In this document: one piece after another, positions 25,901 to 36,353 of the stretch
How positions within the stretch are numbered: position 1 is the first letter of the stretch
Layout: each line of letters opens with the position of its first letter
From: Bugula neritina
Taxonomy: Eukaryota; Bryozoa; Gymnolaemata; Cheilostomatida; Bugulidae
Assembly (NCBI GenBank): GCA_964035545.1
Contig: OZ037768.1
Coordinates: 977,501 to 1,041,500, forward strand
Direction: 5' to 3'
DNA length: 64,000 nucleotides
Notes under the pieces: model-generated
The model's database searches: none
Seen by the model: the letters and a program-made list of their open reading frames with translations, nothing else
What the model was told of the DNA's origin: nothing
Program-made: the position numbers and the translations under genes

Positions 25901-28900
25901 TTAGACTACACTCTGTACATACAGTATACATACTCAGACTATACTCTGTACATACAGTATACATACTCAGACTATACTCTGTACATACAGTACACATACT
26001 CAGACTATACTCTGTACATACTCAGACTATACTCTGTACATACTCAGACTATACTCTGTACATACAGTATACATACTCAGACTATAAACATTAGGAATAA
26101 TACACTGTAATTAACCACACCTCTTTGGCAGCATTGTTCCCAGAATTCTTAGCATTGTTGATGTCGTGAGCCAGCTGCTCCAACTTCACTTTATTATCCG
26201 TGTGTTCTTGTTTCAGTTTCTTCTGTTCCACAACCTGCGGTAATGTTATATAATATTATATACTAAGTATAATACTATATAATATATACTAAGTGTAATA
26301 TTATATACTAAGTGTAATATTATATACTAAGTGTAATATTATATACCAAGTACAATATTACATACTAAAAGGCTCACCTTACTGTTGATCTCCTTATTCC
26401 ACGCTGACAGCTGCTGCCGATGTGTCTTCAACGCCGTCTCAATCTCCTTGACAGCGGCCTTCGTCTGTGACACAACGTCTTTATACTCAGCTGACTTCTT
26501 CTCCAACTCCACAAGATCTGCAAACAGACAGCACCTTGCTCTACATGTCATATACCTGCTCTACATGGCACCTACCTTTCTCTACATGGCACCTACCTGG
26601 TGCTACATGTCACCCACCTTGCTCTACATGCCACCCGCCTTGCTCTGCATGTCACCCACCTTGCTCTACATACCACCCACCTGGCGCTACATGTCACCCA
26701 CTTTGCTCTACACGTCACCCACCTTGCTCTACATGCTCAATTTGCTGTTTATAATCCCCAACTTCTTTCTCCAAAGTTTCAACTTCGAGTTTCAGGGTTT
26801 CGGAGTCCTGTTCATTCTTAGCATATTTCTTTTCTAGATTCTCCATTTCCTTTTTAGTTTTGAGCATTTCCTGTAAACAAAGTTACTTAGTTTTTAGGAC
26901 CACGCGAGCAAGTTGATGGCGATTGGTTACTAGAATCACACTATACTCACATCACACTATACTCGCACCACACTATACTCACACCACACTATACTCACAT
27001 CACACTATACTCGCACCACACTATACTCACACCACACTATACTCGCACCACACTATACTCGCACCGCACTATACTCGCACCACACTATACTCGCACCACA
27101 CTATACTCGCACCACACTATACTCGCACTACACTATACTCACACCACACTCGCATCACACGAGGTCAACTGCTGGACCAATCACTGACCTGCTCCAATTG
27201 CTTTAGCCTCTGTTCCCTCAACTGCTTAGCATTCTTTATTGTGTGCTCCAACTCCGCTACCTTCTTGATGCTGGCTTCTTTAGTCTTCTTGGCAGTTTCT
27301 ATCGCCTAAACGTCATTAGAAAAATATGAAATATACAACATTCTAGAACAACCTGTAGCACAGCTACAAGACTACAGAGCACAGCTACAAGACTACACGC
27401 AGCACAGCTACAAGACTACAGAGCACAGCTACAAGACTACAGAGCACAGCTACAAGACTACAGAGCACAGCTACAAGACTACACACAGCACAGTTACAAG
27501 ACTACAGAGCACAGCTACAAGACTACACGCTGCACAGACCTGCTGTTCCGAGGTGATCGTCTCCTCCAGCTTATCGATGTGATCCAGCTGAGCTCCGTGT
27601 GTCGTCTGCTTCAGCTTGTTTTGCAGCAGTTCAAACTCTCTCTCTTTCATGGCCAGTTGTTGTCGCAGCTTCGAGTAGCTTTCATATGCCTAGACGTTAC
27701 ATACAACTACACATTACATACAACTACACATTACATACAACTACACATGACGCTGGGTGGAACACGTCATTGTAGACTGAGACAATACCCACAAGATACA
27801 CCAAACTATACGACAAAACACTGACCTTAGTTGCAGCAGACAGGCGCCCGTCTAGTTCCAGAAGATTCTGCTTCTGCTCCACCAACTTGGCTGAAACATC
27901 TGAAATCTCGGAGAGTTTGGAGAGAATTCCGGAAGAGCCCTGAGGTCTGGAGCCCCCAGTGAGCGTACCTGCCGGGTCAAACGAATCCCCTTCCAGTGTC
28001 ACTGATTTCCTCATGATCTACAATAAAAGTGAGTGTTGTTAGGTGAGTGTAGACAGGTGAGTGTTGGCAGGTGAGTGTTGACAGGTAGGTGTTAACAGGT
28101 GAGTGTAGACAGGTGAGTGTTGGCAGGTGGGTTACCTGCTTATCAAATGTGACTTTCTTCGCAGCTTCAGAGTTTTTGCAGACAAAAGTATTGCCGAAGA
28201 CGTGTGTCATGGCAGCCTCAACATGTTTCTCATAACCGACAAGTTCCAAAGCTAAGTTGACGTTCTCGTTGCCGACCTGTAAGCCAGGAAGTAAATATTA
28301 CACAGGAAATGAATCTGATAAATAAACCAATCACGTGCGTTTCTTTGAAATATAGCACTTGACTTCAGTTGATTTACTGAGCAAAGCTGGCCACACTATT
28401 GATAGGAGCTGCTAAAACTACCAACAGACGGGGAGAAAACTCCACAATGAATCTATTTGGTCACCTAACACTTTCTCAAAGCTTTAGACAGCTGAGCTAG
28501 TTACCCCAATACAAAAGCATAAAAGTGCTCCTATACTGAGTCAGGATATCATAAAACTGTTTAAGGTTAAATGACAAAGTGCAGTACAAATGAACCAATG
28601 GAGAGATGCGAGAGCTGAGACTAACCAATGACTTGGCTCGGCTTGTAACTCTGCTGTCCACAGGTTTAGCTGTCAGTTTGTTGAGAGGAAGAATAGTATA
28701 CTTCTTCCTGAGCTGCCCGTTGTCTAGCAGCTGCTGGGCCGTCTTGTCATCATCCACTACTATGTTATACAGCTACAAGTATAGTATACAGCTACAAGTA
28801 TAGCATACAGCTACAAGTATAGTAATACAGCTACAAGTATAGTAATACAGCTACAAGTATAGTATACAGATACAAGTATAGTAATACAGCTACAAGTATA

Positions 28901-31900
28901 GTATACAATTACAAGTATAGTATACAGTTACAAGTATAGTAATACAGTATAGTAATACAATGTATAAAGTAAAAAGCATACCCGGCCGCCAGCCACAACT
29001 TCAAGAGCTGTCGAGGTAGAAACGTCCTTGACCTGAATAAGTTTAGCCACAGGACCCCTCACTTTCCTCCTATCAAAGTTCTTGACTGGGTCCACATAGT
29101 CAAACTGTAGACTTGGAAACCTGAGGTAAGGTTGAGTAGTGAGTGAAAGCATTCATACCAAAGAGAAAGAACTAAACTACGGTGGTGAAAATTAGCTGAG
29201 TTCTCAGCTAGTATTCAGATAGAAATAGGTCTATGATGAAAAACTCGAATGCTGTTACATGAAGAAGAAATGGAATTGATGACAACACTAATAGATATCT
29301 GTAGATGACTAGGAAATAGCGAACTGACCTGTCAGACAAGGAGTTATACTCTCTCTGTAACATCTCAGCTTGTCTAACTAAGTTAGCTCTCTCATCTCTT
29401 ACACTCTCCAGACTACCCTCTGTGTAGTCCATCTTCTTCTGGTCCTCCTGTAACACCTCACTGTACTATATATAACTATACTGTATATAACTATACTGTA
29501 TATAACTATACTGTATATAACTATACTGTATATAACTATACTATATATAACTATACTGTATATAACTATACTGTATATATAACTATACCGTATATAACTA
29601 TACTGTATATAACACTACTATATATAACTATACTGTATATAACTATACTATATATAACTATACTGTATATAACTATACTATATATAACTATACTATATAT
29701 AACTATACTGTATATATAACTATACCGTATATAACTATACTGTATATAACTATACTGTATATAACTATACTATATATAACTATACTGTATATAACACTAC
29801 TATATATAACTATACTGTATATAACTATACTATATATAACTATACTGTATATAACTATACTGTATATAACTATACTGTATATAACTATACTGTATATAAC
29901 TATACTATATATAACTATACTGTATATAACTATACTGTATATAACTATACTGTATATAACTATACTATATATAACTATACTATATATAACTATACTGTAT
30001 ATAACTATACTATATATATAACTGGGTGTGACTAAAATGGGTGGCCACCCGGTGTCGCGGGCCGTGACACCCATTTTAGTCAAAATCCCCCTTATGACTA
30101 AAATGGGTGTCGCGAACAATTTTCGTTTTATTTTCACATTTTTAGACAGTTGTGACAATTGTAATCATTTTTAAACTATTCTTCAGTAAATAATGGACAT
30201 CTCACAATCATTTAAACCAAAAAACATAAATAAATAATGACAAAATTGAAATAATTATGACGAAAATAGAACTTATCAAGAGTTATCTTTCCTCATCAAA
30301 AATTGAATTTTCACCTAATTTTACTGTTATCGTTATGATCATAGACATGTTAACTTATGAAACATATAATTTAAACTATTAAAAACACTGTGAGCAATAT
30401 TAACAAACAAAAATGTCTACAAAATGTGAAAATAAAACTAAAAATCTTCACGACACCCATTTTAGTAAAAACACCCACGAATGACTAAAATGGGTGCCAC
30501 GGTGATTTTTGCTTTATTTTTAGCTTTCTGGGCGGTTTTGGATACTATAAATTATGCATGTTAAAACTTTTAGTTGCTTTTACTAATCAAAATTATTAAA
30601 ATTTTTAATACTTACAATATTAGAAAAAAATCATAAAAACAAAACTAAGAACTAAGGGAAGATAACTCTAGGGGGTGTCACTGATAGTTTCGGTTTTTAT
30701 TATATTTTATTATTATTGTAAATTATTATTTAATACTACCGTCATTTAGAGTGAAACAGTTATTATATATTAGAGTTTTTCTAAAGTTTTGATCAACAAC
30801 CAATTTAGCAACAAGAATTGCCAAAAAGCTAAAAAATAAAGCAGAAATCACCGTGACACCCATTTTAGTCATTCGTGGGTGTTTTTACTAAAATGGGTGT
30901 CGTGAAGATTTTTAGTTTTATTTTCACATTTTGTAGACATTTTTGTTTGTTAATATTGCTCACAGTGTTTTTAATAGTTTAAACTATATGTTTCATAAGT
31001 TAACATGTCTATGATCATAACGATAACAGTAAAATTAGGTGAAAATTCACTTTTTGATGAGGAAAGATAACTCTTGATAAGTTTTATTTTCGTCATAATT
31101 ATTTCAATTTTGTCATTATTTATTTATGTTTTTTAGTTTAAATGATTGTGAGATGTTCATTATTTACTGAAGAATAGTTTAAAAATGATTTCAATGGTCA
31201 CAACTGTCTAAAATTGTGAAAATAAAACGAAAATTGTTCGCGACACCCATTTTAGTAATAAGGGGGGATTTTGACTAAAATGGGTGTCACGGCCCGCGAC
31301 ACCGGGTGGCCACCCATTTTAGTCACACCCTATATAACTATACTGTATATAACTATACTATATATAACTATACTGTATATAACTATACTGTATATAACTA
31401 TACTATATATAACTATACTGTATATAACTATACTGTATATAACTATACTATATATAACTATACTGTATATAACTATACTGTACATAACTATACTATATAT
31501 AACTATACTACATATAACTATACTGTATATAACTATACTATATCACTATACATAACGATACAAGCGATAGAGACACCTGCAACTTGCTGATCTGCTTAGC
31601 TATATTATCCAAGTTAGTCTTATCCTTGTCGTATTCCGTGGAGGTCTTCTTGAGGTCGGCCCGTTTTTTCTTCACCTCATCCTGGGAGTGTTTCACCTTC
31701 ATCTGACAGTTCTTGATGTCCGTCTCGGCCTGACTGATGGCATTCTTAGCAGCTGCAGATCAAAGAGTGAGACTGAGTAGTAGAACTAACAGTTAGTGAG
31801 ACTAAACAGTAGAACAAAGAGTGAGTAAGACTGAGTAGTGGAACAACAGTGAGTGAGACTGAATGGTTAAACTATTACTAAGTTACTGATCATTGTAATA

Positions 31901-34900
31901 AAGTGACTGAATTATAAGTGACGCAGAGTGACAACCTAAACTGAGGGATTAGAAGATAAAGATAGCCCGCATCCTCACCGATCAGCTGGTCGTTGAGGGT
32001 GGCGTCTTCACCATCCTCGTTACTAGCCAGTCCAGCAGACTCGGTCTGGAACTTCTTCTGTGCAGCAGCAAACGCCTCCTTCACTTCCTGTCGCTGCCGA
32101 ACAGCAGTAGCATTTGCTGTCGTGTTGCTATCTAGCTCGACTTTCTTCTTGCTCAGAACAGCTTCATCCTACAACAGGAGATACTCTTTCCTACCTCCTC
32201 CATTCAAGAACAAATGAGTGGTAGAATTATAGCCTTGAGCACTACATTGAGGTCAAGGACAGAGTGGGTAACGATGTCATATTACAGGACAGAAATATTG
32301 CCTCTTGGAGTCTACAAAGTGTTGCATGACACAAAGTGCTGTACGACACAAAGTGTTACACTCACGTCACTCAAATGTTTTTTCAACTCCTTCAGTCTTT
32401 TATTTTGAGATTTGATCTCTTTAACTGACTCATCATAATTTGAACTGGAGACAGCGTCAGCTTGCTGCTTCTCAGACAGATCTTTCTCTAGCTCCGTACT
32501 TTCTCCCTACAGACAACAATTCTCCCTATATACGTCTGCAGTTAGAGTATATACGTCTGCAGTTAGAGTATATACGTCTGCAGTTAAAGTATATACATCT
32601 ACAGTTAGAGTATATACGTCTGCAGTTAAAGTACATACGTCTGCAGTTAGAGTATATACGTCTGCAGTTAGAGTATATACGTCTGCAGGTAGAGTATATA
32701 CGTCTGCAGTTAGAGTATATACGTCTGCAGGCAGAGTACATACGTCTGCAGGTAGAGTATATACGTCTGTAGTTAGAGTATATACGTCTGCAGTTAGAGC
32801 ATATACATCTGCAGTTGGAGTATATACGTCTGCAGGCAGAGTACATACGTCTGCAGGTAGAGTATATAATATGTCTGCAGTTAGAGTATATAATACGTCT
32901 GCAGTTGGAGTATATAATACGTCTGCAGTTAGAGTATATAATACGTCTGCAGTTGGAGTATATAATACGTCTGCAGTTAGAGTATATAATACGTCTGCAG
33001 TTAGAGTATATAATACGTCTGCAGTTAGAGTATATAATACGTCTGCAGTTGGAGTATATACGTCTGCAGTTGGAGTTTGTAATACGCACATTGTTTATCT
33101 GCTGCTCTCGCTCTTTGATTTCAATCTCTAAAATCTGAACCAGGTTGTTGATCTCCTCGCATCTGTCTTGCAGTTGTTTGATCGACTCTTGGATGTTGGA
33201 GAGTAGCTGAGCAGAAGATCCTTTCTCTTTCTCGGCACAGACAAACTGTAGACACAGACAAGTCAGTTAGAAACTCCAGTCAGTACAGAAGATGTGTCCA
33301 GTTTAATCATTACTTACTTACCTGTCAGGTAATGTCAAGTTACTCACCTGCCAGGCAATGTGAAGTTTATGCAGATGCTCGATCTCCCTCACTATCTTCT
33401 GGTATTCGATATAAGAATCTCTCTCTCTCTTTAACCTCTCCAATTTTGGTGCCGTTTCTTCCTCTATCAACTGGCAGATTAAATAATATTCAGAATATAA
33501 AAACACATACTGAGCACGACTCTAACCTACTGAGTACGTCTGTAACTTACTGAGTATGACTCTAACTTACTGAGTATGACTCTAACTTACTGAGTATGAC
33601 TTTAACTTACTGAGTATGACTCTAACTTACTGAGTATGTCTGTAACTTACTGAGTACGTCTGTTACTTACTGAGTACGTCTGTAACTTACTGAGTAGGTC
33701 TCTAACTTACTGAGTATGACTCTAACTTACTGAGTCAATCTCCCTGACTTTACTTTCTTTTTTCTCAATCATTTTCTCAGCACTTTCTCTTTTTGATTGA
33801 TAAAGTCTGGTGCCTGCAGCTTCTTCTATCATTGACAATATCTACACCAAAATATTATCACTGCTGACTATATCAAAACCAAAATATTATCACTGTTGAT
33901 TAAACCTTCGACACAAGAGAATGACATCACATTACATGACTTAGAATAATTCTAAACACCATTTCTACAGAAAATCAGCTGTGAATATAAACCAACTTCT
34001 TAGTGCCACCCTACATGTATCATATCTTAACGTTAGCCAGAACTCGGGCTATCAAACAAGACAGTGGATATGGGAAGGTGAACCACCAAACAAACCTCAG
34101 GGGGTTTCATGTTCAGCACTTTGGTGATCCGCCCCTGCATAATGAGGAAGTGGGGGTTGTTGATGTTGAGGGATACTGACTGGAACAGATCGGCCACTTT
34201 CTGGTTGGTTGCAGCTATACCATTGATCATGTATTTGTTTCTTCCACCCACCACTACCTGGAGTAGAGAGTAGTATATAGTACACACTACATCTTATATG
34301 CATTACATAGCAGTATTATAATTCGGTATTACAGTGTAGTATAACATACTTACTATACCGAAAGGGCACTATCACTAACCTGTCTAGTGACTACTATCTC
34401 ATCATACTGACTGTACCCAAAAGGACACTGGTCAGCATCACTGTTATCAAACGTAATACTGACGGTTGCTTTGGTAATTCCTGCCTGACCATTCTTGTAG
34501 ACCAGCTCTTGTAGGCTTGTGGCTCGAACCTAAACATAAAGGGGAAATATTGGTTTTAACGATTAAGTCATTAACTTTTACAGTCAGAATGCAATTAATT
34601 ATTTTATAATTTGATTAATGGCAAAAAACTGAAATTTATTAATTTGAAATAAAAATTCATTTTGATTATGTTGCCCTCCAAGAACTTCACTGTGGGTAAA
34701 CGCTTTCGATTCCCATTTTGATTCTATTAAGTCATTTAAGTGACTTAGACTCTTAGAGGACATGATGATGATGATTGTCTCATTGAGTTACTCATTTTTT
34801 CCAGTTGATTCTATATTATATTCGGCAATAGTACAACTAATAACATAGCTTTGATGCCTAGAAACAAAATATATACGTATTAAAATATCCCTTACGTGAT

Positions 34901-35063
34901 GAAGGTTTGAAATTCCCAAGACAAAACATATTGAATCTAAAATGTTAGATTTCCCACTTCCATTCAATCCAGTTATAGCATTAAACAGAGCGTCAAAGCC
35001 GGTTATTTCAGTTCTCTGAGCATAAGATTTGAAACCGTCGAGAACAATTGATTTTATATACAT
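22935..35063 (-). CDS. SMC2: Structural maintenance of chromosomes protein 2, condensin core ATPase
   Basis: Twenty-four exons, in transcript order: 35063-34896, 34529-34380, 34257-34096, 33841-33731, 33470-33348, 33245-33090, 32506-32366, 32168-31979, 31752-31577, 29456-29329 (or from 29465), 29120-28982, 28772-28626, 28276-28136, 28017-27826, 27689-27540, 27305-27189, 26870-26723, 26517-26378, 26234-26121, 25321-25193, 24164-24038, 23728-23506, 23402-23255, 23153-22935. All phases match; total about 1212 residues (human 1197). SMC2 pairs with SMC4 in condensin I and II and compacts mitotic chromosomes. Visible: Walker A GLNGSGKS near residue 32, long coiled coils, hinge ([38 protein letters not shown]), second coil, signature [19 protein letters not shown] split between two exons, Walker [12 protein letters not shown], and the SMC2-type [16 protein letters not shown] before a basic tail. 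Start ATG gives the family's [15 protein letters not shown]. Introns carry ten or more minisatellites and one foldback element, yet the frame is intact. Confidence 0.98.
23741..24041 (-). repeat. 23-bp donor-site array, SMC2 intron
   Basis: On the minus strand exon 24164-24038 ends CTGG/GTACGCTGT, and about twelve following 23-bp units repeat CTAG/GTACACTGT. Four units read CTAG/GGACACTGT, so their GT is lost. The array fills the intron nearly to the acceptor before 23728. Confidence 0.88.
24176..25119. repeat. 16-bp satellite, SMC2 intron
   Basis: Over 900 bp of agtaaacagagtgagt, nearly 60 copies with occasional 3-bp insertions. Repeated [13 protein letters not shown] ORFs on the minus strand are artefacts. 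The unit does not contain either splice junction clearly. Confidence 0.97.
25331..26085. repeat. 33-bp satellite, SMC2 intron
   Basis: About 20 copies of a unit containing tactcagactatactctg and tacatacagtatac, with shorter 20-bp variants. Fills the intron between exons 26121 and 25321. Confidence 0.95.
26245..26360. repeat. AT-rich tandem repeat, SMC2 intron
   Basis: About five units of tatatactaagtgtaatat in the intron between exons 26378 and 26234. Confidence 0.85.
26536..26743 (-). repeat. 21-bp donor-site array filling an SMC2 intron
   Basis: On the minus strand the exon ends CATGTAGAGCAAG/GTGGGTGA, and nine imperfect 21-bp copies of that junction (13 exonic plus 8 intronic bases) follow. 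The array occupies practically the whole 205-bp intron. Reading through the true donor meets TGA at the third codon. Confidence 0.93.
26936..27152. repeat. 15-bp satellite, SMC2 intron
   Basis: About fourteen copies of cacactatactcacac/cacactatactcgcac. Confidence 0.93.
27351..27536. repeat. About 21-bp satellite, SMC2 intron
   Basis: Roughly nine copies of cagctacaagactacagagc, ending next to the donor of exon 27689-27540. Confidence 0.92.
27695..27748. repeat. Short 17-bp tandem repeat
   Basis: Three copies of acattacatacaactac beside the acceptor of exon 27689-27540. Confidence 0.8.
28028..28133. repeat. Short tandem repeat, SMC2 intron
   Basis: Six to seven copies of aggtgagtgttgacagg-like units between exons 28276-28136 and 28017-27826. 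Confidence 0.85.
28767..28955 (-). repeat. 19-20-bp acceptor-site array, SMC2 intron
   Basis: On the minus strand the true acceptor is atacttgtag/CTGTATAAC at 28772; about nine units upstream repeat atacttgtagctgtatact, carrying the acceptor and the first seven or so exonic bases. Two units have lost the AG (ttgtaattg, ttgtaactg). Confidence 0.93.
29461..30023. repeat. 15-bp satellite, SMC2 intron (left part)
   Basis: Copies of tatataactatactg in the intron between exons 31577 and 29456. On the sense (minus) strand units read tatatacag and tatatatag. The real acceptor lies at its edge, with two in-frame choices nine bases apart (before 29465 or before 29456). Confidence 0.95.
30024..31330. 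mobile_element. Foldback element (non-autonomous, long inverted repeats)
   Basis: The first 505 bp or so and the last 505 bp or so are inverted copies of each other with only scattered mismatches, separated by a loop of about 300 bp (30529-30823). Ends read GGGTGTGACTAAAATGGGTG and its complement. The 16-mer gactaaaatgggtgtc or its complement occurs five times per arm in alternating orientation, at the tip and again next to the loop. The same nine bases, tatataact, flank both ends, compatible with a 9-bp target duplication but also with the 15-bp satellite around it. No transposase ORF. Long arms and a 9-bp duplication recall Mutator-like foldbacks, but superfamily is not provable here. It splits the 15-bp satellite in an SMC2 intron. 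Confidence 0.9.
31331..31550. repeat. 15-bp satellite, SMC2 intron (right part)
   Basis: Same tatataactatactg unit as 29461-30023, resuming directly after the foldback element; the two parts were one array before insertion. Confidence 0.95.
32521..33082. repeat. 21- and 24-bp satellite, SMC2 intron
   Basis: About 24 copies of tctgcagttagagtatatac; units right of about 32860 have an added taa making 24 bp. All frames with multiple-of-three units stay open, which explains the long ORFs on both strands. Confidence 0.95.
33509..33736 (-). repeat. 20-bp donor-site array, SMC2 intron
   Basis: On the minus strand exon 33841-33731 ends GACTCA/GTAAGTTAG. Eleven 20-bp units then repeat TACTCA/GTAAGTTAGAGTCA, nearly all with intact GTAAGT (one GTAGGT). 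Reading past the true donor meets TAG at the third codon. Confidence 0.95.
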
Positions 35064-36353
35064 GTTAGATAAAATTATGAAATTAAAAAACACTAAATTA
35101 CTAAAAACTCATTTTTATTTTGACTTTAATCCCTTTATTGCCTTAGCTTTTTAGCGCCAGAATTTAAGCCTTTTCGACCTTACTAATGTCAACGCACATA
35201 ACAACGGTTCTTGCCAAAATTGTATGAGCTCTACCTTTTAACCGATAATAAATATTTTAAGCTGCATTGATCTCTCTTGATATAAATTAAATGTACGGTA
35301 AACGGTGAACGCCCGTAACTAATGTTAGAGCTCTGGGCTAGATACATGTGGGAAATTTTCGTGGCCTGTCTGAAGTGTGAATTTATGATAAAATTTTAGC
35401 TAAGATCACTGAACTAGAGTCTTTTCCAGTTTATTGAATAAGATACCACAACTATGCTAATCAATTTTGCGCATTACTGTTTAGATATCTGTAAATTGGC
35501 AATTGAAAGTTAAGATTCTGATTACTGATGAATTGTGTAAAACTAAATATCTGTAACACCATTATAGTGATTATTATTCATTTATTGAGTTCATTGATCT
35601 GCAAGTGCAATACTAATACTAATAGTTATAGTAATACTAATACTGAGTAATAGTAATACTAATACTGAGTAATAGTAATACTAATAATAATGCTAATTAC
35701 TGAATTAGTAATTAGTAGTTATTGTAGAAGTTTGTGCACTTGAAGTGAAAGTTAAACTAAAACTTAAGTTAAAGTTATTAAATTTAAAGTCAAATTATAA
35801 GTATAAGTATCACTCCAAGTCTAAGTATAAGGCTATGGACTCTATGACCTTATGCTTTATTATCATTATAGAGTATAGGTATTTGAAATCGCTTAAAACA
35901 GCACCGAGTTGGTGGTCACGGTCACTGTGTGCATTGTGATTGCTTCAGGGGTCTCGAGTTTAGAATTTGTACAACAATGTGAAACTGAATGTATGTACAA
36001 ATACTGTACTCAGTCACCTTTAACTAGGTTCTGCTTTTACTTCTAGTTTTAGCGATATTCATGGGTATGACTGTGACAGTTACTATGATTATGACTATGA
36101 CTAAAATTACTCTTAGTCATAGTAAGCGTAACACTAAATTTAAGTCCAACAGTAAATTAAACTGTCTAACTCTAAATCTTAGTCTTGTTCTTAGTTTTAT
36201 AGTAAATGTTATGCTTGTGGGTATGTTGCTGCCTACTCAATATTCATACTGGCATTGTAATTTATATTCAGTGAATACTGATAATCATCCACTCATAGTG
36301 ATTCAGTTTCACAAATGGTTACTTTTTATAGAATAAACTCCTTTGGTGCTGGA
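35064..36353. promoter_or_regulatory. Shared 5' region of SMC2 and DPH2
   Basis: The two start codons face away from each other over 1.29 kb. No TATA or CpG-rich core stands out. From about 35600 to 36250 the sequence is cryptically simple (runs of agtaatact, aagtataagt, gactatgact words). Either gene may have untranslated exons here. Confidence 0.45.

Noticed and set aside
24128-26000. Multiple ORFs with repeated [13 protein letters not shown] or [12 protein letters not shown]
   Set aside because: Translations of 16-bp and 33-bp satellites between SMC2 exons.
30024-31330. Autonomous transposon
   Set aside because: No ORF of transposase size in either strand; only inverted arms and a short loop.
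32507-33138. Direct repeats of even length resembling a CRISPR array
   Set aside because: No unique spacers; adjacent units are near-identical minisatellite copies in a eukaryotic intron.
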